From UBA5704 sp036264355 (lineage in GTDB: Bacteria; Acidobacteriota; Thermoanaerobaculia; Multivoradales; UBA5704), in assembly GCA_036264355.1 (NCBI GenBank), contig DATARD010000151.1:7675-71674 (forward strand): DNA of 64,000 nucleotides, written 5' to 3'. The position numbers were made by a program, and so were the translations under genes. The notes under the pieces are model-generated. The model saw only the letters and a list, made by a program, of their open reading frames with translations, did not search any database and had not been told where the DNA came from. Within the stretch, counting starts at the first letter, position 1. Each line of letters opens with the position of its first letter. Positions 8,056-16,009 of this stretch are shown here, one piece after another.

Positions 8056-11000
8056 GTGATCACGAAAGCCCGTTCGGGATTCCTGTTTTTGGCTGCGGCT
8101 CTGGTCCTGGGGATCTTCATTCCTCTCGGGGCGCTCGCCCAGACCACCCTCTTCAGCGACGACTTCGGTCCCAAGCCCCTGGCGAGCTGGCGGGCTTCGC
8201 CGCTGGGTCTGCTCGCCAACTGGGACGCCTCCTCCGGCGCCGCGGTCTACAACGGCGGCGGCCATACCCAACTTTACACTGGCAGCTCCGCCTGGACGGA
8301 CTACAAGTTTCAGGTGAACGTCAAGCTGGCCAACGGCAGCGACTACCCCGGCGGCATCCGCGGCCGGATCGACGCCAACACCGGAGCGGGCTATGCGGCC
8401 TGGCTCTATCCTGCCGAAGGGGTCGTCAAGCTGTTTCGCTCGACCGCCTGGCACATCGACACCTCGGGCCTCACGCTGCTGGCCCAGGCTTCCGTGAGCG
8501 GCGGCATCACCTCCGGCGTCTTCCACACCCTGGCCCTGGATTTCTCGGGGAGCCAGATCGCCGTGATCTTCGACGGCTCGACCGTGATCCAGACGACCGA
8601 CACCACGCTCGCCGCAGGCGCCGTGGCCCTCGACGTCAGCAACCAGCCGATCACCTATGACGACGTGGCCGTGACCTCTGGCACCACGACGCTCTTCGCA
8701 GACGACTTCAGCCCCCGGCCGCTGCGCAACTGGACGCCCTCTCCCCTGGGGCTCTTCAGCAACTGGGACGCCTCGACCGGGGTCGCCGCCTACAACGGCG
8801 GCGGTCACACGCAGATTATCGCGGGCAGCAACTCGTGGACCGACTACACGGTGGAGGGAAAGTTCCGCCTGACCAGCGGCAGCAACTATCCGGGCGGCCT
8901 GCGCGGCCGGGTGAACACCACGACCGGCGAGTCCTACGCCGCCTGGATCTATCCGGGAGACAACGTCATCAAGCTCTTCCGCGTCGTCGCCTGGAACATC
9001 GACACGACGGGTTTGACACTGATTTCCCAGGCGAACGTGGGGACGATCACGACCGGCGTCTTCCACAAACTGGCCATTACTTTCCATAGCGTCGCGATCT
9101 CCGTGGCGCTCGACGACACCAGCGTGATCCAGGCCTCCGACTCCTCCTATGCCGCCGGCGCCGTGGCCCTCGACACCAGCAATCAGCCGATCGACTGGGA
9201 CGACGTGAAGGTCACGGCCCTGCCCCCGGCCAGCCAGCTCTTCGCCGACGACTTCGGCTCCCTCACCCTGGCCAACTGGATGGCTTCGCCGCTCGGCCTT
9301 TTTTCCAACTGGAGCGCGGCCGGCGGCACGGCGGCCTACAACGGCGGCGGCCATACTCAAATCTACGCGGGAAGCGCCGCATGGACGGATTATAAAGTCG
9401 AGGCGAAGTTCCGCCTGGCCAACGGCAGCAACTATCCGGGCGGCCTGCGCGGACGGGTGAACACCTCGACGGGCGAATCCTACGCGGCATGGCTCTACCC
9501 GGGGGACGGCGTCATCAAGCTCTACCGCGCCGCGGCCTGGAACATCGACACCGCCGGCCTCGCTCTGCTCGCCCAGGCGAACGTCGCCATTACCGCGAGC
9601 GCCTTCCACGACCTGTCGATCACTTTCGTGGGCAGCCAGATCACGGTCAACTACGACGGGACGGACGTGATTCAGACGACCGACACCGTGCTGACGGCCG
9701 GCGCCATCGCCCTTGACGTCTCCAACCAGCCCATCGAGTGGGACGACGTGACGGTGACCCAACTCGGCGGCGGCAGTCCGCCTCCGCCGCCTCCCCCCGC
9801 AGACACCGACAACGGCCCGGGCGGGCCCATCCTGGTGATCAGCAAGTCCACCAATCCGTTCACCCGCTACGCCGGCGAGATCCTGCTGGCCGAAGGGCTC
9901 AATCAGTACGCGATCCAGGAGATCGGCACTCTCGATGCGCCGACCCTGGCCAACTACGACGTGGCGATCCTCGGCGAGACTGCGCTGACCGCAGCCCAGG
10001 TGACGATGCTCACCGACTGGGTCAACGCCGGCGGCCACCTCGTCGCTCTGCGGCCGGACGCACAACTCGCGGGTCTCCTCGGGATCACCCCCGCGAATTC
10101 GACCCTGGCGAACGGCTATCTCCTCATCGACGCCGCGGCGGCCCCCGGCCAGGGACTGGTGAACGAGACCATCCAATTCCATGGCACGGCCGATCTCTAC
10201 ACCCTGAATGGCGCCGCGGCCGTTGCGACGCTCTACTCGACCGCCACGACCGCCACGACCTCGCCGGCCGTCACCTTGAGGAGCGTCGGCGCCTCGGGCG
10301 GCAAGGCCGCGGCTTTCACCTACGATCTCGCCCGCTCGGTGGTCTACACCCGGCAGGGCAATCCGGCCTGGGCCGGCCAGGAACGGGACGGCGTCACCCC
10401 CAAGCGCTCCGACGACCTCTTCTTCGGCGCTGCCGCCGGCGATCCGCAGACGGATTGGATCGACCTCGCCAAGGTGGCCATTCCACAGGCCGACGAGCAG
10501 CAGCGCCTGCTGGTGAACCTCATCCTGACGATGAACGCCGGCCGGAAGCCCCTCCCCCGCTTCTGGTACCTGCCGCGGGGCCTCAAGGCGGCGGTGGTGA
10601 TGACGGGCGACGACCACGGCAACAACGGCACCCAGGGCCGCTTCGAGGGCTACGAGTCCGCGAGCCCCGCCGGCTGCAACGTGGCGAATTGGGAGTGCGT
10701 GCGAGCCACCTCCTACATCTATCCCAGCACGCCGCTGCCGCCCTCCGCTGCCTTGGCGTTCCAGGCCGAGGGCTTCGAGATCGGCGTCCACGTCAGCTCC
10801 AACTGTGCGGACTGGACGACCTCCTCGCTCGAGTCCTTCTTCGCCACCCAGCTCGCCGACTTCGCAACCCTTTTCCCCGGCGTCTCCGCACCGGTGACCA
10901 ACCGCACCCACTGCATCGCCTGGAGCGACTGGGCGACCGAGCCGAAGACCGAGAAGGCCCACGGCATCCGCTTCGACACGAACTATTACTACTGGCCGGG

Positions 11001-11559
11001 GAGCTGGATCCAGGACCGTCCCGGCTTCTTCACCGGCTCGGGCCTGCCCATGCGCTTCGCCGACCTCGACGGCACGCGGATCGACGTCTATCAGGCCACG
11101 ACTCAGATGACCGACGAGTCGGGCCAGTCCTTTCCCTTCAACATCGACACCCTGCTCGACAACGCCCTGGGTAGTCTCGGCTACTACGGCGTGATGACGG
11201 CCAACATGCACACCGACACCGCCAGCCACGCCGGCTCGGACGCCATCGTGGCCTCGGCCCAATCGCGAGGCGTGCCCATCGTCTCCTCCCAGCAGATGCT
11301 CACCTGGCTCGATGGCCGCAACGGCTCCTCCTTCAGCAATCTTTCCTGGAGCGGCACCGCCCTGAGCTTCACGATCACCGCCGCCACGGGAGCGGACGGC
11401 CTGCAGGCACTCCTCCCCAATACTTCAACGGCCGGCACCCTGGCCAGCCTCACCCGCAACGGCAGCGCGGTGACCTTCACCACGCAGACAATCAAGGGGA
11501 TTCCCTACGCCGTTTTCCCCGCGGCGTCCGGCTCCTACGTCGCGACCTACGCGCCGTAG
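8056..11559 (+). CDS. Secreted multidomain protein: three beta-sandwich repeats plus deacetylase-like domain
   Basis: 1167 residues. GTG start chosen because AAAAGGAG lies 8 bases upstream; signal peptide ends ...IPLGALAQ. Three repeats of about 185 residues (about 25-205, 206-387, 389-570) share the pattern LF-DDF, YNGGGHTQ, YPGGxRGR and WD/YDDV, resembling LamG/DUF1080-type carbohydrate-binding folds. After a polyproline linker (about 575-582) comes a flavodoxin/ThuA-like domain (ILVISKSTNPFTRYAGE), then a NodB-like region with AVVMTGDDHG and GVHVSSNC, which could supply Asp/Asp and His metal ligands, and a C-terminal beta domain. Likely an extracellular polysaccharide-binding and de-acetylating protein; activity inferred. 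Confidence 0.65.
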   Translation: MITKARSGFLFLAAALVLGIFIPLGALAQTTLFSDDFGPKPLASWRASPLGLLANWDASSGAAVYNGGGHTQLYTGSSAWTDYKFQVNVKLANGSDYPGGIRGRIDANTGAGYAAWLYPAEGVVKLFRSTAWHIDTSGLTLLAQASVSGGITSGVFHTLALDFSGSQIAVIFDGSTVIQTTDTTLAAGAVALDVSNQPITYDDVAVTSGTTTLFADDFSPRPLRNWTPSPLGLFSNWDASTGVAAYNGGGHTQIIAGSNSWTDYTVEGKFRLTSGSNYPGGLRGRVNTTTGESYAAWIYPGDNVIKLFRVVAWNIDTTGLTLISQANVGTITTGVFHKLAITFHSVAISVALDDTSVIQASDSSYAAGAVALDTSNQPIDWDDVKVTALPPASQLFADDFGSLTLANWMASPLGLFSNWSAAGGTAAYNGGGHTQIYAGSAAWTDYKVEAKFRLANGSNYPGGLRGRVNTSTGESYAAWLYPGDGVIKLYRAAAWNIDTAGLALLAQANVAITASAFHDLSITFVGSQITVNYDGTDVIQTTDTVLTAGAIALDVSNQPIEWDDVTVTQLGGGSPPPPPPPADTDNGPGGPILVISKSTNPFTRYAGEILLAEGLNQYAIQEIGTLDAPTLANYDVAILGETALTAAQVTMLTDWVNAGGHLVALRPDAQLAGLLGITPANSTLANGYLLIDAAAAPGQGLVNETIQFHGTADLYTLNGAAAVATLYSTATTATTSPAVTLRSVGASGGKAAAFTYDLARSVVYTRQGNPAWAGQERDGVTPKRSDDLFFGAAAGDPQTDWIDLAKVAIPQADEQQRLLVNLILTMNAGRKPLPRFWYLPRGLKAAVVMTGDDHGNNGTQGRFEGYESASPAGCNVANWECVRATSYIYPSTPLPPSAALAFQAEGFEIGVHVSSNCADWTTSSLESFFATQLADFATLFPGVSAPVTNRTHCIAWSDWATEPKTEKAHGIRFDTNYYYWPGSWIQDRPGFFTGSGLPMRFADLDGTRIDVYQATTQMTDESGQSFPFNIDTLLDNALGSLGYYGVMTANMHTDTASHAGSDAIVASAQSRGVPIVSSQQMLTWLDGRNGSSFSNLSWSGTALSFTITAATGADGLQALLPNTSTAGTLASLTRNGSAVTFTTQTIKGIPYAVFPAASGSYVATYAP

Positions 11560-11573
11560 GACCGTAGCACATA

Positions 11574-11599
11574 GCCGGGGGCGGAAGCTCGCCCCCGGC
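11574..11599 (+). terminator. GC-rich hairpin after the secreted protein gene
   Basis: Perfect 10-bp stem GCCGGGGGCG/CGCCCCCGGC with a 6-base loop, 15 bases past the stop. No U tract. It may also serve the converging hydrolase gene. Confidence 0.5.
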
Positions 11600-11714
11600 A
11601 CCCTGTCGGACGCCGGGCACCCTTACCGAGGTGGCGTCGTTGACCCGGTAGTCGGTGGCGGCGGGCATCGCTGAGTGCAGCCTGAGTTGGAGGACATACA
11701 GGCGCCCAAACCAT

Positions 11715-12491
11715 TCATCGCACCAGGCGCTCGACGAACCCCGTCATCGCCTGGAGCGTCCGCTCCGGCTGCTCGCGATGCGGCGAATGCCCGCAGTCCG
11801 CCAAGGCGACCGCCTCCACCGGCCCGCCGGCCTGCCGCTCGATCGCCTCGACCTGCCGCCAGGTCCCGTACTCGTCGTCCTCTCCCTGGAGGATGAGGAT
11901 GGGGACCTGGACGGCGGGCAGATACTCCTCGATGTTCCAGGCGCGGAATTCGGGATGCAGCCAGACGTCGTTCCACCCCCGGAAGGCGACGTCCACGTTC
12001 GCGCCGTGGTGCCGCGACAGCCGCTCGCGCAGGTCCGAGGTCCTGTAGATCTCCGCGATCTTCGCGATGCTCGCGAGGCCGTGGGGCTCGGTGAAGACGT
12101 GCGGCGCCTCCAGGATCAGTCCCTTCAGACCGGCCGCGGGTCGGCCGCCAGCGTAAATCAGCGCAATCGAGGCGCCGTCGCTGTGCCCCACCAGAATGCT
12201 CTCGCGGACCTTCCTCTGCTTTAAAACTTCGGAGAGAATCTCCGCCTCGTCGTGCATGAAGCGGACCGGCCGCGGCAAGGGCGCCGGGTCCGATTTCCCG
12301 TACCCAGCGCGCGAATAGACCAGAGCGCCGCAGCCGGTCCGGCGGGCCAGGCGGTCAGGGAAATTCTTCCAAAGGGAGACCGAGCCGAGGCCCTCGTGGA
12401 GAAAGACGAGAGTGGGCGCCTCCTCCGGGGATGGACCGACCCAGCGGGTCTCCAGGCGGGCGCCGGCGACCGTGACGAATTCAGACTTCAT
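11715..12491 (-). CDS. Alpha/beta-fold hydrolase
   Basis: 258 residues, a standard length for small alpha/beta hydrolases. Catalytic elements visible: nucleophile elbow GHSDGA (Ser near 102), acid in ILQGEDDEYGT, and His in ADCGHSPHRE near the C-terminus. HEGLGS near residue 32 supplies the oxyanion region. No signal peptide, so cytoplasmic. Substrate not predictable; MenH-like and peroxidase-like relatives share this layout. It lies inside the segment bounded by the inverted fold-back repeats A and B. Confidence 0.85.
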   Translation of the reverse strand: MKSEFVTVAGARLETRWVGPSPEEAPTLVFLHEGLGSVSLWKNFPDRLARRTGCGALVYSRAGYGKSDPAPLPRPVRFMHDEAEILSEVLKQRKVRESILVGHSDGASIALIYAGGRPAAGLKGLILEAPHVFTEPHGLASIAKIAEIYRTSDLRERLSRHHGANVDVAFRGWNDVWLHPEFRAWNIEEYLPAVQVPILILQGEDDEYGTWRQVEAIERQAGGPVEAVALADCGHSPHREQPERTLQAMTGFVERLVR

Positions 12492-12579
12492 CGAGCGATG
12501 ATATCGTTGCCCGCCAATACCCTGAGGACCTCGTCAAACCGGTCTCGACGCTGGAGGTGGGGAGGACCGGACCGACATC

Positions 12580-12821
12580 GCCGCTTCGGAGACGCCCCGC
12601 CGTCCCCGTGGCCTGCCGAAGGTCTCGTATCGGGTCAGGGGCGTCTCTACGGACCGGTGTCGCGATGGCAAGGGATGGTGATTCCGGGGGTAAAACGGAA
12701 TCTTCCAACACCTCCGTAACCCCTGGCCTAGCCGCGTCTCCGAGGTGCCGTAGAGACGACCCAGACCCGATACGAGATCGTTGCGGAGGCCACGGGGACG
12801 GCGGGTCGTCTCCGGTGCGGC
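12580..12821. repeat. Fold-back repeat, copy B (inverted relative to A)
   Basis: Terminal inverted repeats GCCGCTTCGGAGACG... and ...GTCTCCGGTGCGGC. Read on the minus strand it follows copy A almost base for base in the arms and also in the core (for example TCGCGATGGCA and CCTCCGTAAC). Similarity may run slightly further out (GGACCG..ATCGCCGC on both sides). It fills most of the 12492-12935 gap; no gene seen there. Confidence 0.8.
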
Positions 12822-12935
12822 GATACCGGTCCGATCTACTCCTCACTGTCTCGCTCCTCTCCTCTGCCAGCACTCTGGAAGATTAGGGAGCGCCCGATCG
12901 TCACAGCGCTCCGAAGCAAAACAAGGAGGTGCCCA

Positions 12936-13130
12936 TTGAAGAAGAACACTACGAACCGCATCCTGGGACGCCGCCTAGCGCGCGAGCTGCCGAACGAGGA
13001 GCTCGGACGGGTGGCGGGGACGGACGCCGCCGGCTACTGGACCTGGACTCTGCTCTATCCGTCCGATCCGGGCGATCCGCGCTGGGACGGCGGTGGCTCG
13101 GGTCCCATCGTGGCCGTGGCCGAAGCCTGA
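12936..13130 (+). CDS. Graspetide-like RiPP precursor peptide
   Basis: 64-residue peptide with a TTG start backed by a near-perfect AAGGAGGT SD 5 bases upstream. The leader (1-28) is basic, then carries RELPNEELGRVAG, a pattern common before the cleavage site of bacteriocin-type leaders. The core (29-64) holds TWTLLYPSDPGDPRWDGG. Ser/Thr residues (T36, T38, S43, S55) mixed with Asp (D44, D47, D51) are what ATP-grasp ligases join as ester bonds, and YPSD matches the microviridin core motif. The ATP-grasp gene follows after a hairpin. No transporter or peptidase gene is nearby. The precursor role is inferred from size, leader and neighbour. Confidence 0.7.
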   Translation: MKKNTTNRILGRRLARELPNEELGRVAGTDAAGYWTWTLLYPSDPGDPRWDGGGSGPIVAVAEA

Positions 13131-13144
13131 CCGACTCTACCTTC

Positions 13145-13171
13145 CCCCGGCCGGAGCCGCTCCGGCCGGGG
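13145..13171 (+). promoter_or_regulatory. Intra-operon hairpin that buries the ligase SD
   Basis: Perfect 12-bp stem CCCCGGCCGGAG/CTCCGGCCGGGG with a 3-base loop, between precursor and ligase genes. The only SD-like sequence for the ligase (GGGGAG, 13168-13173) lies mostly in the 3' arm. The element probably lowers ligase expression relative to the precursor, by partial termination or by SD masking. Confidence 0.6.
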
Positions 13172-13184
13172 AGTCTCCGTAGCC

Positions 13185-14327
13185 ATGCCCCGCTATCTGA
13201 TCGCCACCGAGCCGCGCGACCTGCACTCCATCGAGGTCGCGCTGGCGCTGGAGGCACGCGGCGCCGAGCCGCTCCTCTGGTTCGGCGCCGATTTCCCCAC
13301 CCTGCTGGCGGGCTCGATCGCCCTGCGCGACGGCCGCGTCGACTGGGAGCTGCGCGGCGTCGACCTGCCGTCCGCCCGGCCGCCGTTCGACGGCGTCTGG
13401 CTGCGCCGGCCGGCGTCCCCCCTCCTCCTGCCGGCGGGCCTCCACCCAGCCGACCGGCCGGTCGCCGAGCGCGAGGTGCGCGAGTTCGTCAACGGCCTGT
13501 ACCGGCTCGCGGCGCCCGCGGCCTTCTGGGTCAATCCGCTCGCCAGCCGCGGGCACGCGGAGTCCAAGGCCGTGCAGCTCGCGGAGGCGGCCCGCCTCGG
13601 TTTCGCGGTGCCGCCGACCCTCCTCTCGAACGACCCGGAGCGGATCCGCGAGTTCCTGGCGGCGCTCCGCGGCCGGGCAATCTACAAGCCGTTCCTCCCC
13701 GCGGGCTGGGAGGGTGCGGCGACCACGGCCGTGCTGGGCACCTCGGAGATCGAGGCCGAGGACCTGCCGCCCGACGAGATCCTGCGCGCGACTCCCGGGA
13801 TCTTTCAGGCGCGGATTGAAAAGGCCTACGAGCTTCGCGTCACCGCGTTCGGTGGCTTCCTCGCCGCCGCGCGGATCGACTCGCAGGCGATCCCCGAAGC
13901 GCGGATCGACTCGCGCGCCGGCGGCCCCAGGCTGCCGGTCCGGCCGGCCGAGCTGCCGCCGGCGGTCGAGCGCCGCTGCTTCGAGCTGATGGAGCGGCTC
14001 GGCATCGTCTTCGGATGTTTCGATTTCGCGGTCACTCCCGACGGCGAGCACGTCTTCTTCGAGGTGAATCCGGCCGGCCAGTTCCTATGGGTCGAGGAGG
14101 CCTGTCCGGAGATCCGCCTGCTGGCGCCGTTCGTCGAGTTCCTGCTCACGCGCCGTAGCGATTTCCGCTGGCGTCCGGACCCCGCGGCGATCCGTCACGA
14201 GGAGCTGACTACTGCGGCGTTTCAACGCATGAAGGAGCTCGCCTCCAGGCATCTGGAGCCGCCGCAGGCGTTCGTCGGCCGTGAGGATGACGACGAGGCT
14301 CCCGCTGACAGGGGTTCCACCTGCTAG
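13185..14327 (+). CDS. ATP-grasp peptide ligase, MvdC/MvdD-like (graspetide synthetase)
   Basis: 380 residues, near the size of microviridin-type ligases that form omega-ester or omega-amide side-chain rings in precursor peptides using ATP. An N-terminal pre-ATP-grasp domain contains FDGVWLRRP. The ATP-grasp fold shows the nucleotide-binding Lys in AIYKPF (near 168), QARIEKAYELRVTAFGG (substrate/phosphate Arg), and the metal-binding FFEVNPAGQFLWVEE near 290, which closely matches the MvdC/D signature EVNPxGQ. One ligase and one precursor form the minimal graspetide layout. Its weak, hairpin-buried SD suggests low expression. The last ~25 residues are acidic and unusual. Confidence 0.85.
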   Translation: MPRYLIATEPRDLHSIEVALALEARGAEPLLWFGADFPTLLAGSIALRDGRVDWELRGVDLPSARPPFDGVWLRRPASPLLLPAGLHPADRPVAEREVREFVNGLYRLAAPAAFWVNPLASRGHAESKAVQLAEAARLGFAVPPTLLSNDPERIREFLAALRGRAIYKPFLPAGWEGAATTAVLGTSEIEAEDLPPDEILRATPGIFQARIEKAYELRVTAFGGFLAAARIDSQAIPEARIDSRAGGPRLPVRPAELPPAVERRCFELMERLGIVFGCFDFAVTPDGEHVFFEVNPAGQFLWVEEACPEIRLLAPFVEFLLTRRSDFRWRPDPAAIRHEELTTAAFQRMKELASRHLEPPQAFVGREDDDEAPADRGSTC

Positions 14328-14369
14328 ACTCGGCACCCTCTGCAGTCCCTGTCCCAAAAGGAGAGCCGG

Positions 14370-15695
14370 ATGAGAAAGCTGCTGTGTGTCATAGCGGTAT
14401 CGTTGTGGATGGCGCTGCCGTTCGCGGCTCCGGCCGCGGGCCAGGGCCCCGGCCGGTCTCCGGGTACGACGGTGCTCAAGGCCGCGCGCGTCTTCACCTC
14501 CACCTCGGAGCGCCCCCTGGCGCCCGGCATGGTCGTCGTCGAGGGGGACCACATCACGCAGGTCGGGCAGAGCCTGACGGTGCCGCCGGGCGCCCAGGTC
14601 ATCGACCTCGGAGATTCGACGCTCCTGCCCGGTTTCATCGACGCCCACGTCCACCTGTCGATGGAGATGTCGGACGACTGGTACCGCGACTTCTACCAGG
14701 GCGCCCTGCGCTTCCCCGCCGAGCAGGCGCTCTACGCCGCCAAGTACGCCCGCGACACCATCGAGGCCGGCTTCACCACCGTGCGCGACGTGGGCTCGTC
14801 CGACTACGTGGCCCTCGGCCTGCGCAACGCCATCAACGCCGGCATTGCGGAGGGACCGCGCATGCTGATCGCCAACCACGGCATCGGCTCGACGGGAGGC
14901 CATGCCGACGATGCCCCCTACCCGCCGGAGCGGATCAAACCGGCGGGAACGATCCAGGGGGTCTGCAACGGACCGGCGCAGTGCCGCGAGGCCGTGCGCT
15001 TCCAGATCAAATTCGGCGCCGACGTGATCAAGTGCATGCCCTCCGGTGGCGTGCTCTCGCTCTCCGATCCGGTCGACGTCCCCGAGCTGACGCGCGAGGA
15101 GATGGACGCCATCGTCTCCGAAGCGCACGCCTGGCACCGCAAGGTCGCCGCCCACTGCCACGGCGACGAGGCCGCCAAAATCGCCATCGCGGCCGGCGTC
15201 GACTCGATCGAGCACGGCACCTTTCTGAAGGACGACACCCTGCGGCTGATGAAGGAGAAGGGGGTCTATCTCGTGCCGACGATCTTCGCCGGCGTGTGGG
15301 TGGGCGAGAAGGCGGACCGTTTCCCGCCGCCGATTGCAGTCAAGGCGCGGGCGGCGGCGGCGCAGATGCAGGCAATGTTCCAGCGCGCGACGAAGATCGG
15401 TGTCAAGGTGGCGTTCGGTACTGATTCGGCGGTCGAGCCGCACGGCCTCGACGCCCGCGAGTTCGCCCTCATGGTGAAAAACGGCATGACCCCGGCCCAG
15501 GCGCTGCTCGCCGCCACCGCCAGCGGCGCCGACCTGCTGGGCCTCGCCGACAAGATCGGCACCCTCGAGCCCGGCAAGCTCGCCGACCTCGTGGCGGTCC
15601 CGGGGGATCCGCTACAGGACATCCGCCAGACGGAGAGAGTCAGTTTCGTGATGAAGGGTGGGCAGGTGATCAAGAACCAGAGTGCGGGGCGCTGA
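14370..15695 (+). CDS. Secreted amidohydrolase (imidazolonepropionase/prolidase-like)
   Basis: 441 residues with an N-terminal signal peptide (hydrophobic stretch ending at PAAGQ). The metal-dependent amidohydrolase motifs are present: GFIDAHVHL (metal His pair), HCHGDEAA, DSIEHGTFL, and FGTDSAVEPHG (metal Asp). Members with this layout hydrolyse Xaa-Pro or N-acyl amino acid derivatives in the periplasm. ATG with AAAAGGAGAG upstream. It lies 42 bases after the ATP-grasp gene, so read-through is possible, though a role in peptide maturation is only a guess. Confidence 0.85.
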   Translation: MRKLLCVIAVSLWMALPFAAPAAGQGPGRSPGTTVLKAARVFTSTSERPLAPGMVVVEGDHITQVGQSLTVPPGAQVIDLGDSTLLPGFIDAHVHLSMEMSDDWYRDFYQGALRFPAEQALYAAKYARDTIEAGFTTVRDVGSSDYVALGLRNAINAGIAEGPRMLIANHGIGSTGGHADDAPYPPERIKPAGTIQGVCNGPAQCREAVRFQIKFGADVIKCMPSGGVLSLSDPVDVPELTREEMDAIVSEAHAWHRKVAAHCHGDEAAKIAIAAGVDSIEHGTFLKDDTLRLMKEKGVYLVPTIFAGVWVGEKADRFPPPIAVKARAAAAQMQAMFQRATKIGVKVAFGTDSAVEPHGLDAREFALMVKNGMTPAQALLAATASGADLLGLADKIGTLEPGKLADLVAVPGDPLQDIRQTERVSFVMKGGQVIKNQSAGR

Positions 15696-15740
15696 GGGGG
15701 AGGCAGAGGACGTGGTAGGGTAGAGGTCGGAGATGAGGAC

Positions 15741-15992
15741 ATGGTTCGAATGACGATCGAAATGCCCGAGGGCGCTCTGGCAGCCCTCCACAAGGACCCA
15801 CAGGGTTTCGCCCAAGAGCTGCGGCTCGCGGCAGCCGTCAAGTGGTACGAGCTCAAGCTCGTCTCGCAAGGAAGGGCCGCCGAGATCGCGGGACTCCCGC
15901 GGAGCGAATTCCTGGACGCACTTGGGCGTTTCGGCGTCTCCCCCTTCCAGTACGGAGCCGACGAGCTCCTCGCGGAAGCCGGCCTTGAGTGA
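15741..15992 (+). CDS. UPF0175-family small protein (solitary antitoxin-like)
   Basis: 83 residues. The UPF0175 layout is clear: a beta strand (RMTIEMPEGAL), helices, then a helix-turn-helix-like GRAAEIAGLPRSEFLDALGRFGVSPFQY. Family members usually precede a PIN-type DUF3368 toxin gene and are regarded as its antitoxin. Here no such partner follows; the next gene is on the other strand 17 bases away. It is either a solitary regulator or a decayed toxin-antitoxin pair. The ATG has only a weak GAGATGAGG upstream. Confidence 0.75.
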   Translation: MVRMTIEMPEGALAALHKDPQGFAQELRLAAAVKWYELKLVSQGRAAEIAGLPRSEFLDALGRFGVSPFQYGADELLAEAGLE

Positions 15993-16009
15993 GACTAGGG
16001 CAAGCCCCT

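Noticed and set aside
7960..11262. An 1100-codon minus-strand open frame opposite the secreted multidomain protein
   Set aside because: Antisense shadow; its apparent repeats simply mirror the three real beta-sandwich repeats.
12557..12886. Small ORFs in the 12.5-12.9 kb gap
   Set aside because: They are readings of repeat copy B; similar peptides appear from copy A in the opposite direction.
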